DNA of 64,000 nt from an uncultured Bacteroidales bacterium (GTDB lineage Bacteria > Bacteroidota > Bacteroidia > Bacteroidales > UBA932). Location: the NCBI GenBank assembly GCA_944326255.1, contig CALVDG010000004.1, forward strand, positions 1 through 64,000. The letters are read 5' to 3'. The translations under genes and the position numbers were made by a program. The notes under the pieces were generated by a model. It was given only the letters and a program-made list of their open reading frames with translations, was not told where the DNA came from and searched no databases. Shown here in pieces: positions 35,172-44,910 of this stretch (positions are counted from its first letter, which is position 1; every line of letters begins with the position of its first letter).

Positions 35172-36248
35172 ATGAAAAGACTTATGATACTGCCGCTGAT
35201 AGTGCTTACAGCCGCATGTGGAAACAGAAATACAGTAGAAAAAGACACTCTGACCCGCCTGTCACAGGCAGTGGAGACCAACTACGTGGACACCATGACC
35301 CTGAGGCTGACTGATTTCAGAAGACAGACCATAAGCAACGGCAAGCTTGTCGCTGCCCGCAAGAGCGGCCTGAGGTTCAATACGTCCGGCACCATATCCG
35401 AAGTGAATTTTGCCAACGGACAGACAGTACATGAAGGCGAGCTTATAGCGTGTCTTGACCCGGAAGCGGCTTCCATAGCCCTGGCCCAGGCCGAGAATGC
35501 CATGCGCAAGGCTGAGATAGACCTCAACGACGTGCTCATCGGCTTCGGATACGGAGATGCCGATACCTCGGAAGTACCGGCTGCCACAATGGCCATAGCC
35601 AGGACCAGGTCGGGATATGCAGATGCGGAACAGAACTGGCGCAGGGCCCTGTACGACTACAACGGAACCCGGATTGTGGCTCCGTTTACCGGGAAAGTGG
35701 CGAATGTCAAGGGACGGGTCTATGAAAGTGCTCCGCCCGAGAATTTCTGCTCGGTAATCGATGACAGCAGCTTTGACGTGACATTTCCGCTGCTGGAGTC
35801 GGAAATCGGCTCGGTCAGAACGGGTATGCCGGTGAAAATCTCCCCGTTCAATGCTCCGGACAAGATATACGCCGGTCATATCATCTCAGTCAATCCCACG
35901 GTGGACGACAAGGGCCGGATAGAGATAACTGCCTCGGTGAGCAATGCGGACGGAGGTATGATGGACGGCATGAATGTAAGGGTCATGGTGGAAGAGATCA
36001 TCCCGTGTCAGCAGGTGGTGCCCAAAAGCGCGGTGGTTATGAGGGACAATCAGGACGTGCTCTTCGTCTACCAGAGCGCGGACAGCACGGCTCGTTGGGT
36101 GTACGTGGATATCGTCATGTCCAACAGCGACAGCCATGTCGTCAAAGTGAATGAAGAGCGTACGGCGGAACTCAACTTAGGAGACGCAGTCATCACATCT
36201 GGCAATCTCAACCTGGCCCATGAGTCCAAAGTAATCGTAAGGCAATGA
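35172..36248 (+). CDS. RND efflux periplasmic adaptor (HlyD/MFP family) lipoprotein
   Basis: 358 residues. Lipobox TAAC after MKRLMILPLIVL; lipoyl-like halves (LRFNTSGTISEVNFANGQTVHEGELIACLD; RIVAPFTGKVANVKGRVYE) around a short hairpin, then a beta-barrel domain (VTFPLLESEIGSVRTGMPVKI). Links the RND pump to TolC. The ATG at 35172 follows the tolC stop by 7 nt and places the signal peptide at the N-terminus. Confidence 0.93.
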   Translation: MKRLMILPLIVLTAACGNRNTVEKDTLTRLSQAVETNYVDTMTLRLTDFRRQTISNGKLVAARKSGLRFNTSGTISEVNFANGQTVHEGELIACLDPEAASIALAQAENAMRKAEIDLNDVLIGFGYGDADTSEVPAATMAIARTRSGYADAEQNWRRALYDYNGTRIVAPFTGKVANVKGRVYESAPPENFCSVIDDSSFDVTFPLLESEIGSVRTGMPVKISPFNAPDKIYAGHIISVNPTVDDKGRIEITASVSNADGGMMDGMNVRVMVEEIIPCQQVVPKSAVVMRDNQDVLFVYQSADSTARWVYVDIVMSNSDSHVVKVNEERTAELNLGDAVITSGNLNLAHESKVIVRQ

Positions 36249-39200
36249 TACGGCAGCTTATCAGAAGACCGGTGGCGGTATCCATGGTCCTGTTCGCCGT
36301 GGCCGTCCTGGGAGCAGTGTCCATCAAGCTGATCCCCATATCGCTCATGCCGGACGTGGATATCCCTCAGATTACCGTTCAGGTCAAGGTGGACGGCAGT
36401 TCGGCAAGAGAGATGGACCGGTATCTCCAGACCCTCCGACGGGAACTGATGCAGATACCGTCCCTCACTGACATCCGCTCCCAGTCCGAAAGCGGTACAG
36501 GCATCATCCGCCTGTCGTTCGAGTACGGGACGGATATTGACTTCACCTTCGTGGATGTCAACGAGAGGATTGACCGCTCCATGTCCTCCCTACCCGAGGG
36601 AGCCGAAAGACCCAAGGCCATAAAATCCAGCGCAACTGATATCCCGGCCTTCTTCGTCAATATGAGCGTGGACGATCCTTCCATGGCAATGGAGATGAGC
36701 CGTCTGGCTTCCAACGTGATATCCAAGCGGATAGAACAGATTCCGGAAGTGGCTATGGTGGACCTGAGCGGACTGGTGTTCCCGGAATTGCTGATAATAC
36801 CGGACAACGAAAAGCTCGCGGCCATCGGAACTGCCCCGGACGTGCTGGCCCAGGCCATCGAGAGCAACAACATCCAACTGGGCAATCTCTCTATCCGTGA
36901 CGGCCAGTACCACTGGAACATACGATTTCAGTCAGAACTGACTTCCAGAGAGGATATAGAACGTATACGGCTCAATATCGGAGGCCGCATATACCTTTTC
37001 AAGGAACTGGCTGAAATAATAGAGCAGCCGGGAACGGACAACTGCCTCATACGCTCCGACGGAGACAGGGCGGTGAGTATGGCTATCATAAAGCAGAGCG
37101 ATGCCAGAATGAACACACTGCGCAAGGCCCTGCATGATAGGATTGGACGCTTTGAGACAGAGTACCCGGAAGTACATTTCACCATCACCAGGGACCAGAC
37201 CGAACTGCTGCGCTACACTATCGACAACCTGGAGCAGAACCTGGTGGCCGGCATCCTTCTGGCCAGCATCGTCATCCTGCTGTTCATGCGCAACTTCCGG
37301 TTCTCCATGCTCATCATCCCCACCATCATCGTCTCGCTGCTGACCTCTATGCTCGCCCTCTACCTGATGGGCATAAGCATCAATATCATCTCCCTTGCCG
37401 GCCTCATACTGAGCGTCGGCATGATGGTGGACAACTCGATTATCGTCATAGACAACATCACCCAGCGGTGGGAGAGAGGCGACACCCTCGAGGATGCCGT
37501 GGCCATAGGCTCCGGGGAAGTATTCGCCCCGATGCTCAGTTCCATCCTCACCAACTGCGCCGTATTCGTACCCCTGGTGTTCCTCAGCGGCATAGCCGGA
37601 GAGATATTCTTCGACCAGGCGGTGGCCATCACCGTCGGACTCTTCTCCTCCCTGCTGTTCGCAGTACTGGTGGTACCGGTATATTACTACGCTCTGTATA
37701 AGAAGAGAGGACGCAGGATGGACAACAAATATCTGGCCAGAATCGCCAGATATACCGAGCTGGGACCTTCCTATGAGAAAGCTCTCAAATGGACTTTCAG
37801 GCACGGCAAGGCCGTAATGGTCATGATGCTGGCAACCATACCTCTTTCCGTACTCCTGTTCATGAACTTGGAGAAAAGCACTTTCCCCCCTGTAACCAAG
37901 AGCGACATCATCCTCAACGTGGACTGGAACAGTCCGCTCACCACCGAGGAGAACGATACCCGCAGCTGTTCTCTGGCCTCCGTCGTGGCGCAGCACGCCG
38001 TACAGACCACTCAGATGTGCGGAACGCAGCAGTTTCTCATGCCCCACACGCGGGACATGAGCAAGAGCGAGGCCCAGATATACTTTATGGCCCGGACTCC
38101 GGAAGGTCTGGACAGCATCATCAACGGAACTTCCGCTTGGCTGAGAGAGCGGTATCCTGAAGCTGCATTCAGTTTCTCTGATGCAGGCAACCTGTTCACC
38201 CTGATGTTCTCGGACAACTCTCCGAAACTCACCGTTCGGATCAGCGGACGCGACGGCCGGACTCCTGAGCCGGACAAGCTCAACTCCATCATCACCGGCA
38301 TCAGCGATGCCGTGCCCGGGATACACCCCAACCCCATCCGCTGGCAGGAGCAGATAATGCTTACCCTGGACCCTGAGAAAATGTCCCTCTACGGCATATC
38401 CTACAACAGTGTGCTGAGCGCCCTGCGCAAATTCACCCGGGAAGACCATATTTTCTCCATCACCACCGGCGATTATTCCATCCCTGTGGTAATCGGAGAC
38501 AGAAACTCCTCATCCGACCTGCTGTCAGTAACGGTGCAGAACAGTTCCGGGACGGAGATTCCCATCAGCACATTCGCCACCGAAGGACGAAGCCGCGACC
38601 TGAAAACCATTGTCTCAGGAATGTCCGGCAACTACTACCCTCTTGAACTGGACATATCCGACAGACTTGTCCCCGCCGTAATGGACGCCTCCAGGGATCT
38701 GGCCATAAAGGACGGAACCTACGACGTGGCATTCAGCGGCTCGTATTTCTCCAGCAGGGACATTATAAGCGAGCTGATGCTCATTGCCGTAGTCTCCATA
38801 CTGCTGCTGTACTTCATCCTCGCCGCACAGTTCGAGTCTCTCATACAGCCCCTGATCATCCTGTCCGAGATAATCGTGGACATCTTCGGAGCACTTCTGC
38901 TGCTCAAGCTGTGCGGAGGCAGCATCAATGCCATGTCGATGATAGGTATCGTAGTCATGAGCGGTATCGTCATCAACGACTCCATCCTGAAAGTGGACAC
39001 CATCAACCGGCTGCGCAAGGAGAACGGCTACAACCTGCTTAGAGCCATCATGACCGGCGGCTCCAGAAGACTCAACCCGATCCTGATGACCACCCTCACT
39101 ACAGTTCTGGCCATGGTGCCCTTCCTCACCAAGGGTGATATGGGCTCGGATCTGCAGTTCCCCTTGTCGATAGTGATGATCGGCGGCATGATTGTCGGCC

Positions 39201-39277
39201 TCATAGTCAGCATCTTCGGCATACCGCTGATATATTATTTGATATACAGGAAATCCGACAAGACGCGCAGGAGATGA
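36245..39277 (+). CDS. RND efflux pump permease subunit 1
   Basis: 1010 residues, twelve membrane helices, two large periplasmic loops. TM4 keeps the proton-relay Asp in GMMVDNSIIVIDN (second Asp replaced by Asn, as is common in HAE-1 pumps). Starts with ATGA overlap to the adaptor gene and ends with ATGA overlap to a second permease. Two permease genes in one operon suggest a mixed trimer like MdtB-MdtC (inference). Substrate unknown. Confidence 0.94.
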   Translation: MIRQLIRRPVAVSMVLFAVAVLGAVSIKLIPISLMPDVDIPQITVQVKVDGSSAREMDRYLQTLRRELMQIPSLTDIRSQSESGTGIIRLSFEYGTDIDFTFVDVNERIDRSMSSLPEGAERPKAIKSSATDIPAFFVNMSVDDPSMAMEMSRLASNVISKRIEQIPEVAMVDLSGLVFPELLIIPDNEKLAAIGTAPDVLAQAIESNNIQLGNLSIRDGQYHWNIRFQSELTSREDIERIRLNIGGRIYLFKELAEIIEQPGTDNCLIRSDGDRAVSMAIIKQSDARMNTLRKALHDRIGRFETEYPEVHFTITRDQTELLRYTIDNLEQNLVAGILLASIVILLFMRNFRFSMLIIPTIIVSLLTSMLALYLMGISINIISLAGLILSVGMMVDNSIIVIDNITQRWERGDTLEDAVAIGSGEVFAPMLSSILTNCAVFVPLVFLSGIAGEIFFDQAVAITVGLFSSLLFAVLVVPVYYYALYKKRGRRMDNKYLARIARYTELGPSYEKALKWTFRHGKAVMVMMLATIPLSVLLFMNLEKSTFPPVTKSDIILNVDWNSPLTTEENDTRSCSLASVVAQHAVQTTQMCGTQQFLMPHTRDMSKSEAQIYFMARTPEGLDSIINGTSAWLRERYPEAAFSFSDAGNLFTLMFSDNSPKLTVRISGRDGRTPEPDKLNSIITGISDAVPGIHPNPIRWQEQIMLTLDPEKMSLYGISYNSVLSALRKFTREDHIFSITTGDYSIPVVIGDRNSSSDLLSVTVQNSSGTEIPISTFATEGRSRDLKTIVSGMSGNYYPLELDISDRLVPAVMDASRDLAIKDGTYDVAFSGSYFSSRDIISELMLIAVVSILLLYFILAAQFESLIQPLIILSEIIVDIFGALLLLKLCGGSINAMSMIGIVVMSGIVINDSILKVDTINRLRKENGYNLLRAIMTGGSRRLNPILMTTLTTVLAMVPFLTKGDMGSDLQFPLSIVMIGGMIVGLIVSIFGIPLIYYLIYRKSDKTRRR

Positions 39278-42264
39278 AAGGTTTCAGGATACCGTCATTC
39301 TCAGTACTGCTGATATTCGCCGTGCTGATTACCGTAGGAGCCGCGCTTATACCGTCGCTCAACCTCCAGTATCTGCCACGGGAGAAACAGCAGAGCCTGT
39401 CGATATACTGCTACTGGCAGAATGCATCCGCCAGAGTGATGGAAAGTGAGGTCACATCCAAGATCGAAGGCTATATATCCTCGATAAAAGGCATTGAGTC
39501 GATAACATCAATGAGCCGCAAGGGCAGCGGGACCATCTCAATGCGGCTGAAGAAAAACGCGGATATGGACGCCGTCCGCTTCGAGGTCTCCTCAGCCATC
39601 CGCTCCCTTTACGACAAACTGCCGGAAGGTGTCTCATATCCTGAGTTGTCAGTATCCGCAGCAGGCACCGACATAGACCCGGTCATCATGTACACAATCA
39701 ACGCCGACCTGCCGACCAACCGCATAGAGCAATATATCAATGACCATATCATCAAGGACCTGGCCATCATAGATGGAGTTCATTCCGTGGAACTTTCAGG
39801 TGCAGCTCCCGACTATACGGAGATATCTGTCAATACTGAGAAAACCAAGTCCGCCGGCATCAGTGCCTCGGATGTATACAGCTCGGTCTCCCGCTATCTT
39901 GGGGGCAGTACTGTTATCGGAAGTGCCCCCGTACAGGACAGGACGGACGAGCCGGACATAGTGGTAAGGAACGCACCTATGGAGCTGGAACTGCTGCCGG
40001 TGGCCAACACGGACGGCCGCATCATACGGCTCATGGATGTGGCTGCGGTAAAGACCCGCCAGGCCCAGCCGACCTCATACAACCGCATCAACGGACTCAA
40101 CACCATCAACGTCATCATCTATCCGGAAGAGTCCGTCAACACCATAAAGCTGTGCTCAGAGATAACCGGGACCATGAAACGCCTGGAGGCAGGCTTCCCG
40201 GAGACATTCTCCGCCCTGAAATCCTACGATGTGTCCGTAGACATACAGAAAGAGGTCAGCAAACTGGTGCGCAGGAGCCTGCTGTGCGTGGTCATACTCC
40301 TGGTATTTATCTTCCTCACCTCGCTGAGTCCCAGGTACACCATGCTGATAGCCGTTACTCTGGCCGTGAACATCATAGTGGCCGTCATCCTGTACGTGCT
40401 GCTGGACATCGACATCCATATCTATTCCCTGGCAGGAATATCCATATCACTGAGCATCATCATCGACAACTCGATTATCATGGTCTCACACTATTCCTAC
40501 TACAGGGACAGAAAAGTCTTTCTGGCCATTCTGGCGGCACTTCTGACCACCATCGGCTCACTGGCCGTGATATTCTTCCTGCCTGAGGAACAGAAGCGTA
40601 TCCTCTCGGATTTCTCGGCGGTAATCATCATCAACCTCTGCGTGTCCATGATGGTAGCACTGTTTTTCGTACCGGCCCTGCTGGACTATTTTCCCATACG
40701 CTCGGAAAGCATTTCATTCCCCATACGCAGACGCAGAAAGATAGTGCGCCTCTCACAGAGATACGACCGTTTCATATTCTATATCAAGAAATTCAACTGG
40801 GCCGTCATACTCTTCTTCCTTCTGGCTTTCGGAGGCTCGTTCATGCTTTTCCGCAAGAGCCTGGACGGCTTCGCCTCCATGTTCCGCCAGCCGGAAAGGC
40901 CCGAACTTTACATCAGCGCAGGTCTGCCGGACGGATGTACTGTCCAGCAGCTCAATGACATCATGGTGTACATGGAGAATTTCCTGGCCGGATTTGACGA
41001 GATCAAGCACTTCCGCACTCAGATCAGCTCCTACTCGTCCGGAAGGATAACGGTGGAGTTCACCGACGAAGCCATGAAGACCTCTTTCCCGTCCATCCTT
41101 AAGCAGCAGGTCATCCGCAAGGCAAACGTCTACGGAGGAGCCAACTGGCAGGTATATGGCGTGGACGACCAGAACTTCAACAACTACGTCGGACCCAGTC
41201 TGTGGAAGAACGGGACCATAGAACTGACAGGGTACAACTACGACATGCTGTACCGGTACTGCCAGGATTTAGTGGACAGGCTCTCCGGCACCCCCCGCGT
41301 GACCGACCTGGGCATAGAGGGGCCGAACGACTATTATTACGGCACTTCCTCCAAGGAATACCTTATCACGTATGACTACGACAGGATGGCGCTTTACGGC
41401 ATACATCCGGTGTCCGCCTTTCAGATTCTCAGCGACAGGCTTTTTACCAGCACGGCCGGATATCAGGTGGACAATGACGGGACCCGGACAGAGGTGCGCA
41501 TAGTATCCGACGACTACGAGGACTTCGATGTGTGGCATCTGGAGAACGAGTACATCCGTATAGACAGCACCGATATACGCTTTACCGAGATAGGCTGGAT
41601 AGAGAGCCGCAACTCCGGCAACAACATCTACCGTGCCGATCAGGAATACATCCTCTATGTCAAATACAATTTCATCGGCTCCTACAAACTGGAGGAAAAT
41701 CTCATGGAATCGGAGATAGACCGGCTCAACTCAGGAGTGCTGCCCATAGGTTTCAAGGCCTCGTCTCCCCAATATGACTGGTACCAGAAGGCCAAAAAAC
41801 AATGGATGCTGCTGATACTGATAACGCTCATCATCTACATGATCTGCGCCGCGCTGTTCGAGTCCCTGCTGCAGCCGCTGGCCATCATATCCCTCATACC
41901 CGTGTCGTTTATCGGCATCTTCCTGGCATTCAGGCTGACCGGGACGACATTTGACCAAGGAGGATTCGCCTCCATGATCATGCTGGCGGGCATTGTGGTC
42001 AATGCCGGCATCTACATCGTCAACGAATACAACAGGATGCCGGCACACCGCCGCACATTTGTAAGAGCCTACAACCACAAGATCATCCCCATCTCGCTCA
42101 CCATCCTGTCCACGGTACTAGGACTGGCTCCTTTCCTGATTGACGGCAAGGATGAGGTCTTCTGGTTCGCCTTCGCCATCGGTACCATCGGCGGTATGCT
42201 CTTCTCCTTCATCGCCCTCATCGTGCTGCTGCCGATGATCATGCCCGGCCGCCACTCCCGTTAA
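39274..42264 (+). CDS. RND efflux pump permease subunit 2
   Basis: 996 residues, homologous over full length to the preceding permease but clearly diverged. TM4 reads SISLSIIIDNSIIMVSH, so one relay Asp is kept while the surrounding helix is less conserved. TM10-11 region GGFASMIMLAGIVVNAGIYIVNEYN. Overlaps the previous gene by 4 nt. No recognisable terminator follows; the next gene begins 131 nt later behind a repeat array. Confidence 0.93.
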   Translation: MKGFRIPSFSVLLIFAVLITVGAALIPSLNLQYLPREKQQSLSIYCYWQNASARVMESEVTSKIEGYISSIKGIESITSMSRKGSGTISMRLKKNADMDAVRFEVSSAIRSLYDKLPEGVSYPELSVSAAGTDIDPVIMYTINADLPTNRIEQYINDHIIKDLAIIDGVHSVELSGAAPDYTEISVNTEKTKSAGISASDVYSSVSRYLGGSTVIGSAPVQDRTDEPDIVVRNAPMELELLPVANTDGRIIRLMDVAAVKTRQAQPTSYNRINGLNTINVIIYPEESVNTIKLCSEITGTMKRLEAGFPETFSALKSYDVSVDIQKEVSKLVRRSLLCVVILLVFIFLTSLSPRYTMLIAVTLAVNIIVAVILYVLLDIDIHIYSLAGISISLSIIIDNSIIMVSHYSYYRDRKVFLAILAALLTTIGSLAVIFFLPEEQKRILSDFSAVIIINLCVSMMVALFFVPALLDYFPIRSESISFPIRRRRKIVRLSQRYDRFIFYIKKFNWAVILFFLLAFGGSFMLFRKSLDGFASMFRQPERPELYISAGLPDGCTVQQLNDIMVYMENFLAGFDEIKHFRTQISSYSSGRITVEFTDEAMKTSFPSILKQQVIRKANVYGGANWQVYGVDDQNFNNYVGPSLWKNGTIELTGYNYDMLYRYCQDLVDRLSGTPRVTDLGIEGPNDYYYGTSSKEYLITYDYDRMALYGIHPVSAFQILSDRLFTSTAGYQVDNDGTRTEVRIVSDDYEDFDVWHLENEYIRIDSTDIRFTEIGWIESRNSGNNIYRADQEYILYVKYNFIGSYKLEENLMESEIDRLNSGVLPIGFKASSPQYDWYQKAKKQWMLLILITLIIYMICAALFESLLQPLAIISLIPVSFIGIFLAFRLTGTTFDQGGFASMIMLAGIVVNAGIYIVNEYNRMPAHRRTFVRAYNHKIIPISLTILSTVLGLAPFLIDGKDEVFWFAFAIGTIGGMLFSFIALIVLLPMIMPGRHSR

Positions 42265-42290
42265 GAACCGGACATCAAGAGGCCTATTTA

Positions 42291-42359
42291 CCGCAAAAAA
42301 GGAAAGCGAAATACCGCAAAAAAGGAAAATAAAATGCCACAAAAAAGGAAAATAAAATA
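42291..42359 (+). repeat. Three 23-bp tandem repeats before ATPase gene at 42396
   Basis: Units start at 42291, 42314 and 42337. Each has CC(G/A)CAAAAAAGGAAA followed by an 8-nt A-rich tail; the period is exactly 23 bp. The array covers the -33 region and upstream of the promoter at 42368. The third unit reads TGCCACAAAAAAGG, sharing TGCCACA with the different 23-bp repeats at 58690. Confidence 0.88.
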
Positions 42360-42367
42360 ATTGTTTG

Positions 42368-42375
42368 TACCTTTG
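42368..42375 (+). promoter_or_regulatory. -7 promoter box of ATPase gene at 42396
   Basis: TACCTTTG, 20 nt before the ATG. No TTTG occurs at the -33 position; that place is taken by the last 23-bp repeat, which suggests activator dependence or operator control. Confidence 0.6.
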
Positions 42376-42395
42376 CCAAACTAAGAACCACGACC

Positions 42396-43688
42396 ATGCG
42401 TTATTTTAAAAGAATATCAGACAAAGTTCTTGCTGAAAGACTTGATGCTTTCGGGGCTGTTCTCATCGAGGGGCCCAAGTGGTGCGGAAAGACTACCACA
42501 GCCGAACAACTGGCCAAAAGCGTCATAAAAATGCAAGATCCGAATATGAGCAACGAGTATCTTGCTACTGCGGAATCCAAACCATCACTTCTTTTATTAG
42601 GAGAAACTCCACGATTGATTGATGAATGGCAGGATGCTCCGGTACTGTGGGATGCCGTGCGCACTATGGTTGACACGAGACAAACTCCCGGTCAGTTTAT
42701 CCTCACAGGGTCCAATGCTGTCAAAAAGGACAGGATCAAGCACTCCGGGACAGGACGCATCAGCCGTATGAAAATGATTCCAATGAGCCTATACGAATCA
42801 AAAGAATCCAACGGAAAGATATCTTTGTCTGAATTGTTTGACTATCCGAATCTTGATATCGACGGCATCAGTTCCGATATGGAGATAGAAGACTTGATTT
42901 TTTCAGCTTGCCGCGGAGGCTGGCCTGCCTGCATAAACATCCAGTCCCGTAAAGCACAACTGATGATAGCTCAAAACTATGTAGACACAGTTTGCAAGGA
43001 AGACATATCCCGGATCGATGATGTCAAACGCGATGAGTTTCTTACAAGACAAATCTTAAGATCCTATTCCAGGAATATCTCTACACTGGCCAAGAATTCA
43101 TCAATACTGGAAGACGTTGTCGCTTCCGGAGAAGTCAGCTGCACAAAGCCTACTTTTGAAGACTATGTAAATGCTCTTACACGCCTGTTTGTTATTGACA
43201 ACATCCAGGCGTGGTGCCCTGCCATACGAAGTAAGACCGCTCTCAGAAGCGGAGTTAAACGCTCGTTTGTAGATCCGTCTATTGCAGTTGCCTCATTAGG
43301 ACTTTCCCCTGATGCACTTATGACTCAATTAAAGACTTTCGGATTCATCTTTGAGCAGATGTGTGTCCGTGACCTCAGGGCCTATACTCCGGATTTCAAC
43401 AGCCACATTTCTTATTACCGTGACCGATATGGACTTGATGCCGACTTTGTACTTCACCTGTCCGATGGAAGATACGCACTTATAGAATGTAAGCTGGGCG
43501 GCAAAGAGATTGAAGCGGGAGCAAGGCATCTGAACGAAATAAGAAAATTAATCCGGTCTCATAATGAAGATGAAAAACAGGTTCCGCTGCGGGAACCGGA
43601 TCTCTTAATCATACTTACAGGGAGCAAGATGGCATATACCCGCACTGACGGGGTAAAAATCATACCGCTCGCCTGCCTGAAAGATTAG
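42396..43688 (+). CDS. Solitary AAA_14/DUF4143 ATPase with PD-(D/E)xK-like C-terminus
   Basis: 430 residues. P-loop EGPKWCGKTT (25-34), Walker B RLIDEW with Asp76-Glu77, sensor FILTGSNA, then the DUF4143 part with a winged-helix segment. The C-terminus has Asp350 in GLDADFVL and Glu364-Cys-Lys366 in IECKLGG, a PD-(D/E)xK-like pair. It is closely related to the protein at 58820, where Glu364 and Lys366 occupy the same residue numbers. The family is abundant in anaerobes and has no agreed function. Stands alone between an RND operon and a convergent MFS gene, with AT-richer codon use than either, consistent with acquisition. Preceded by three 23-bp tandem repeats. Confidence 0.85.
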   Translation: MRYFKRISDKVLAERLDAFGAVLIEGPKWCGKTTTAEQLAKSVIKMQDPNMSNEYLATAESKPSLLLLGETPRLIDEWQDAPVLWDAVRTMVDTRQTPGQFILTGSNAVKKDRIKHSGTGRISRMKMIPMSLYESKESNGKISLSELFDYPNLDIDGISSDMEIEDLIFSACRGGWPACINIQSRKAQLMIAQNYVDTVCKEDISRIDDVKRDEFLTRQILRSYSRNISTLAKNSSILEDVVASGEVSCTKPTFEDYVNALTRLFVIDNIQAWCPAIRSKTALRSGVKRSFVDPSIAVASLGLSPDALMTQLKTFGFIFEQMCVRDLRAYTPDFNSHISYYRDRYGLDADFVLHLSDGRYALIECKLGGKEIEAGARHLNEIRKLIRSHNEDEKQVPLREPDLLIILTGSKMAYTRTDGVKIIPLACLKD

Positions 43689-43704
43689 CGGTTTCTGTCT
43701 TCCG

Positions 43705-44910
43705 TTATTCGACACGGTTGCGGTGGAAGTGGGGAGAGGCGTAGAAGACGAAGCCGAGCAGGGAGATGAGGCTGAGGCCGGCTCCCATCAGATAGGCGTA
43801 GGAGAACGAGCTGTGCTCCCCTATGATGCCGCCCAGCACCAGGCCGATGCCGATGCCTATATCCCAGGAAGTAAGATAGGTAGAGGTGGCCGTGCCGCGC
43901 TGGTCGTGGCGGCCGAGGTTGACGAACATGGTGTTGAAGGCCGGGAACATGGTTCCGAATCCGGCTCCGAGCACAAGTGCAGTGGCATAGAGCATCAGGG
44001 AAGCGGCATGAACCGATACCGACGCCACCCTCTCGCAGAAGAACAGACTCAGGAAGCATATAATCACCGGATAAAAGGCGATGTGTATCACTTCGGTGAT
44101 GTGCCCGTGATCCACCTGCTTGCCTGAGAAAAGCCTGGATATCGCCAGGCCGACAGCCATGCAGGTGAAGAACAGGCCCGTGCCGCCGGTGATGCCTATG
44201 TGCTTGGCGTACATCGCCACGTAAGTCGTAGTCATGCCATACGGTATCGAGAGCAGCAGCAGGTCGATGCCCAGAGGGATGCCCTTGAGCAGGATGAAAC
44301 GGTCCAGGGACAGAGCCGCCCGGGGCATGGGCTGTTTCTTCGGAGTCCGTATCAGCGAGGCGCATATCAGTCCGGCCAGACAGCAGCACAGAGCCGTGAT
44401 GAATATCGTGTCGAAGGACACATGGTCGTGCATGAACAGACCCGTCATGGGCCCCAGGGACATGGCTATGTTGTTGGCCAGGCCGTAGTAGCCCACTGCC
44501 TCTCCCCTCCGCGAGGACGGAGTGATGTCGATCACTATGGTATTGCCGGCCACGGTCACGGTCCCGAATGAGAAGCCGTGTACTATGCGCAGGGCGATGA
44601 ACATCAGCACCGTACCGGTGACGATATAGCCTCCGAATATCAGGGTGAAGACCGAGAAAGCCAGCAGATAGAGCGGCTTTCGGGCAAATGTGTCCAGCAG
44701 GTAGCCCGAAAACGGGCGGACTGCCAGAGCGGCGACGGTATAGCAGGCAAGTATCGCACCCACAGCCCCCTCGGTGACTCCGAACTCCTCTACCAGAAAG
44801 AACGGAAATACCGGCATCAGCAGGTAGAAGCCGAAATACAGCAGGAAGTTCGCTGCAAGTATCAGACAGTAGCTCGGTGATATGAGCTTATCCTGGGCGG
44901 TATGGGTCAT
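43705..44910 (-). CDS. Major facilitator superfamily transporter, 12 helices
   Basis: 401 residues, twelve predicted membrane helices. MFS motif A-like GYLLDTFARKPLYL between helices 2 and 3; FSFGTVTVAGNTIVIDITPSSRRGEAVGYYGLANN is typical of the drug/sugar MFS1 group. Overlaps the YfhO gene by 4 nt, so it is coupled to it. Substrate unknown. Confidence 0.88.
   Translation of the reverse strand: MTHTAQDKLISPSYCLILAANFLLYFGFYLLMPVFPFFLVEEFGVTEGAVGAILACYTVAALAVRPFSGYLLDTFARKPLYLLAFSVFTLIFGGYIVTGTVLMFIALRIVHGFSFGTVTVAGNTIVIDITPSSRRGEAVGYYGLANNIAMSLGPMTGLFMHDHVSFDTIFITALCCCLAGLICASLIRTPKKQPMPRAALSLDRFILLKGIPLGIDLLLLSIPYGMTTTYVAMYAKHIGITGGTGLFFTCMAVGLAISRLFSGKQVDHGHITEVIHIAFYPVIICFLSLFFCERVASVSVHAASLMLYATALVLGAGFGTMFPAFNTMFVNLGRHDQRGTATSTYLTSWDIGIGIGLVLGGIIGEHSSFSYAYLMGAGLSLISLLGFVFYASPHFHRNRVE

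Noticed and set aside
36932..38449. 505-codon open frame antisense to the first RND permease
   Set aside because: Shadow of a conserved gene; no family features, no promoter or start context.
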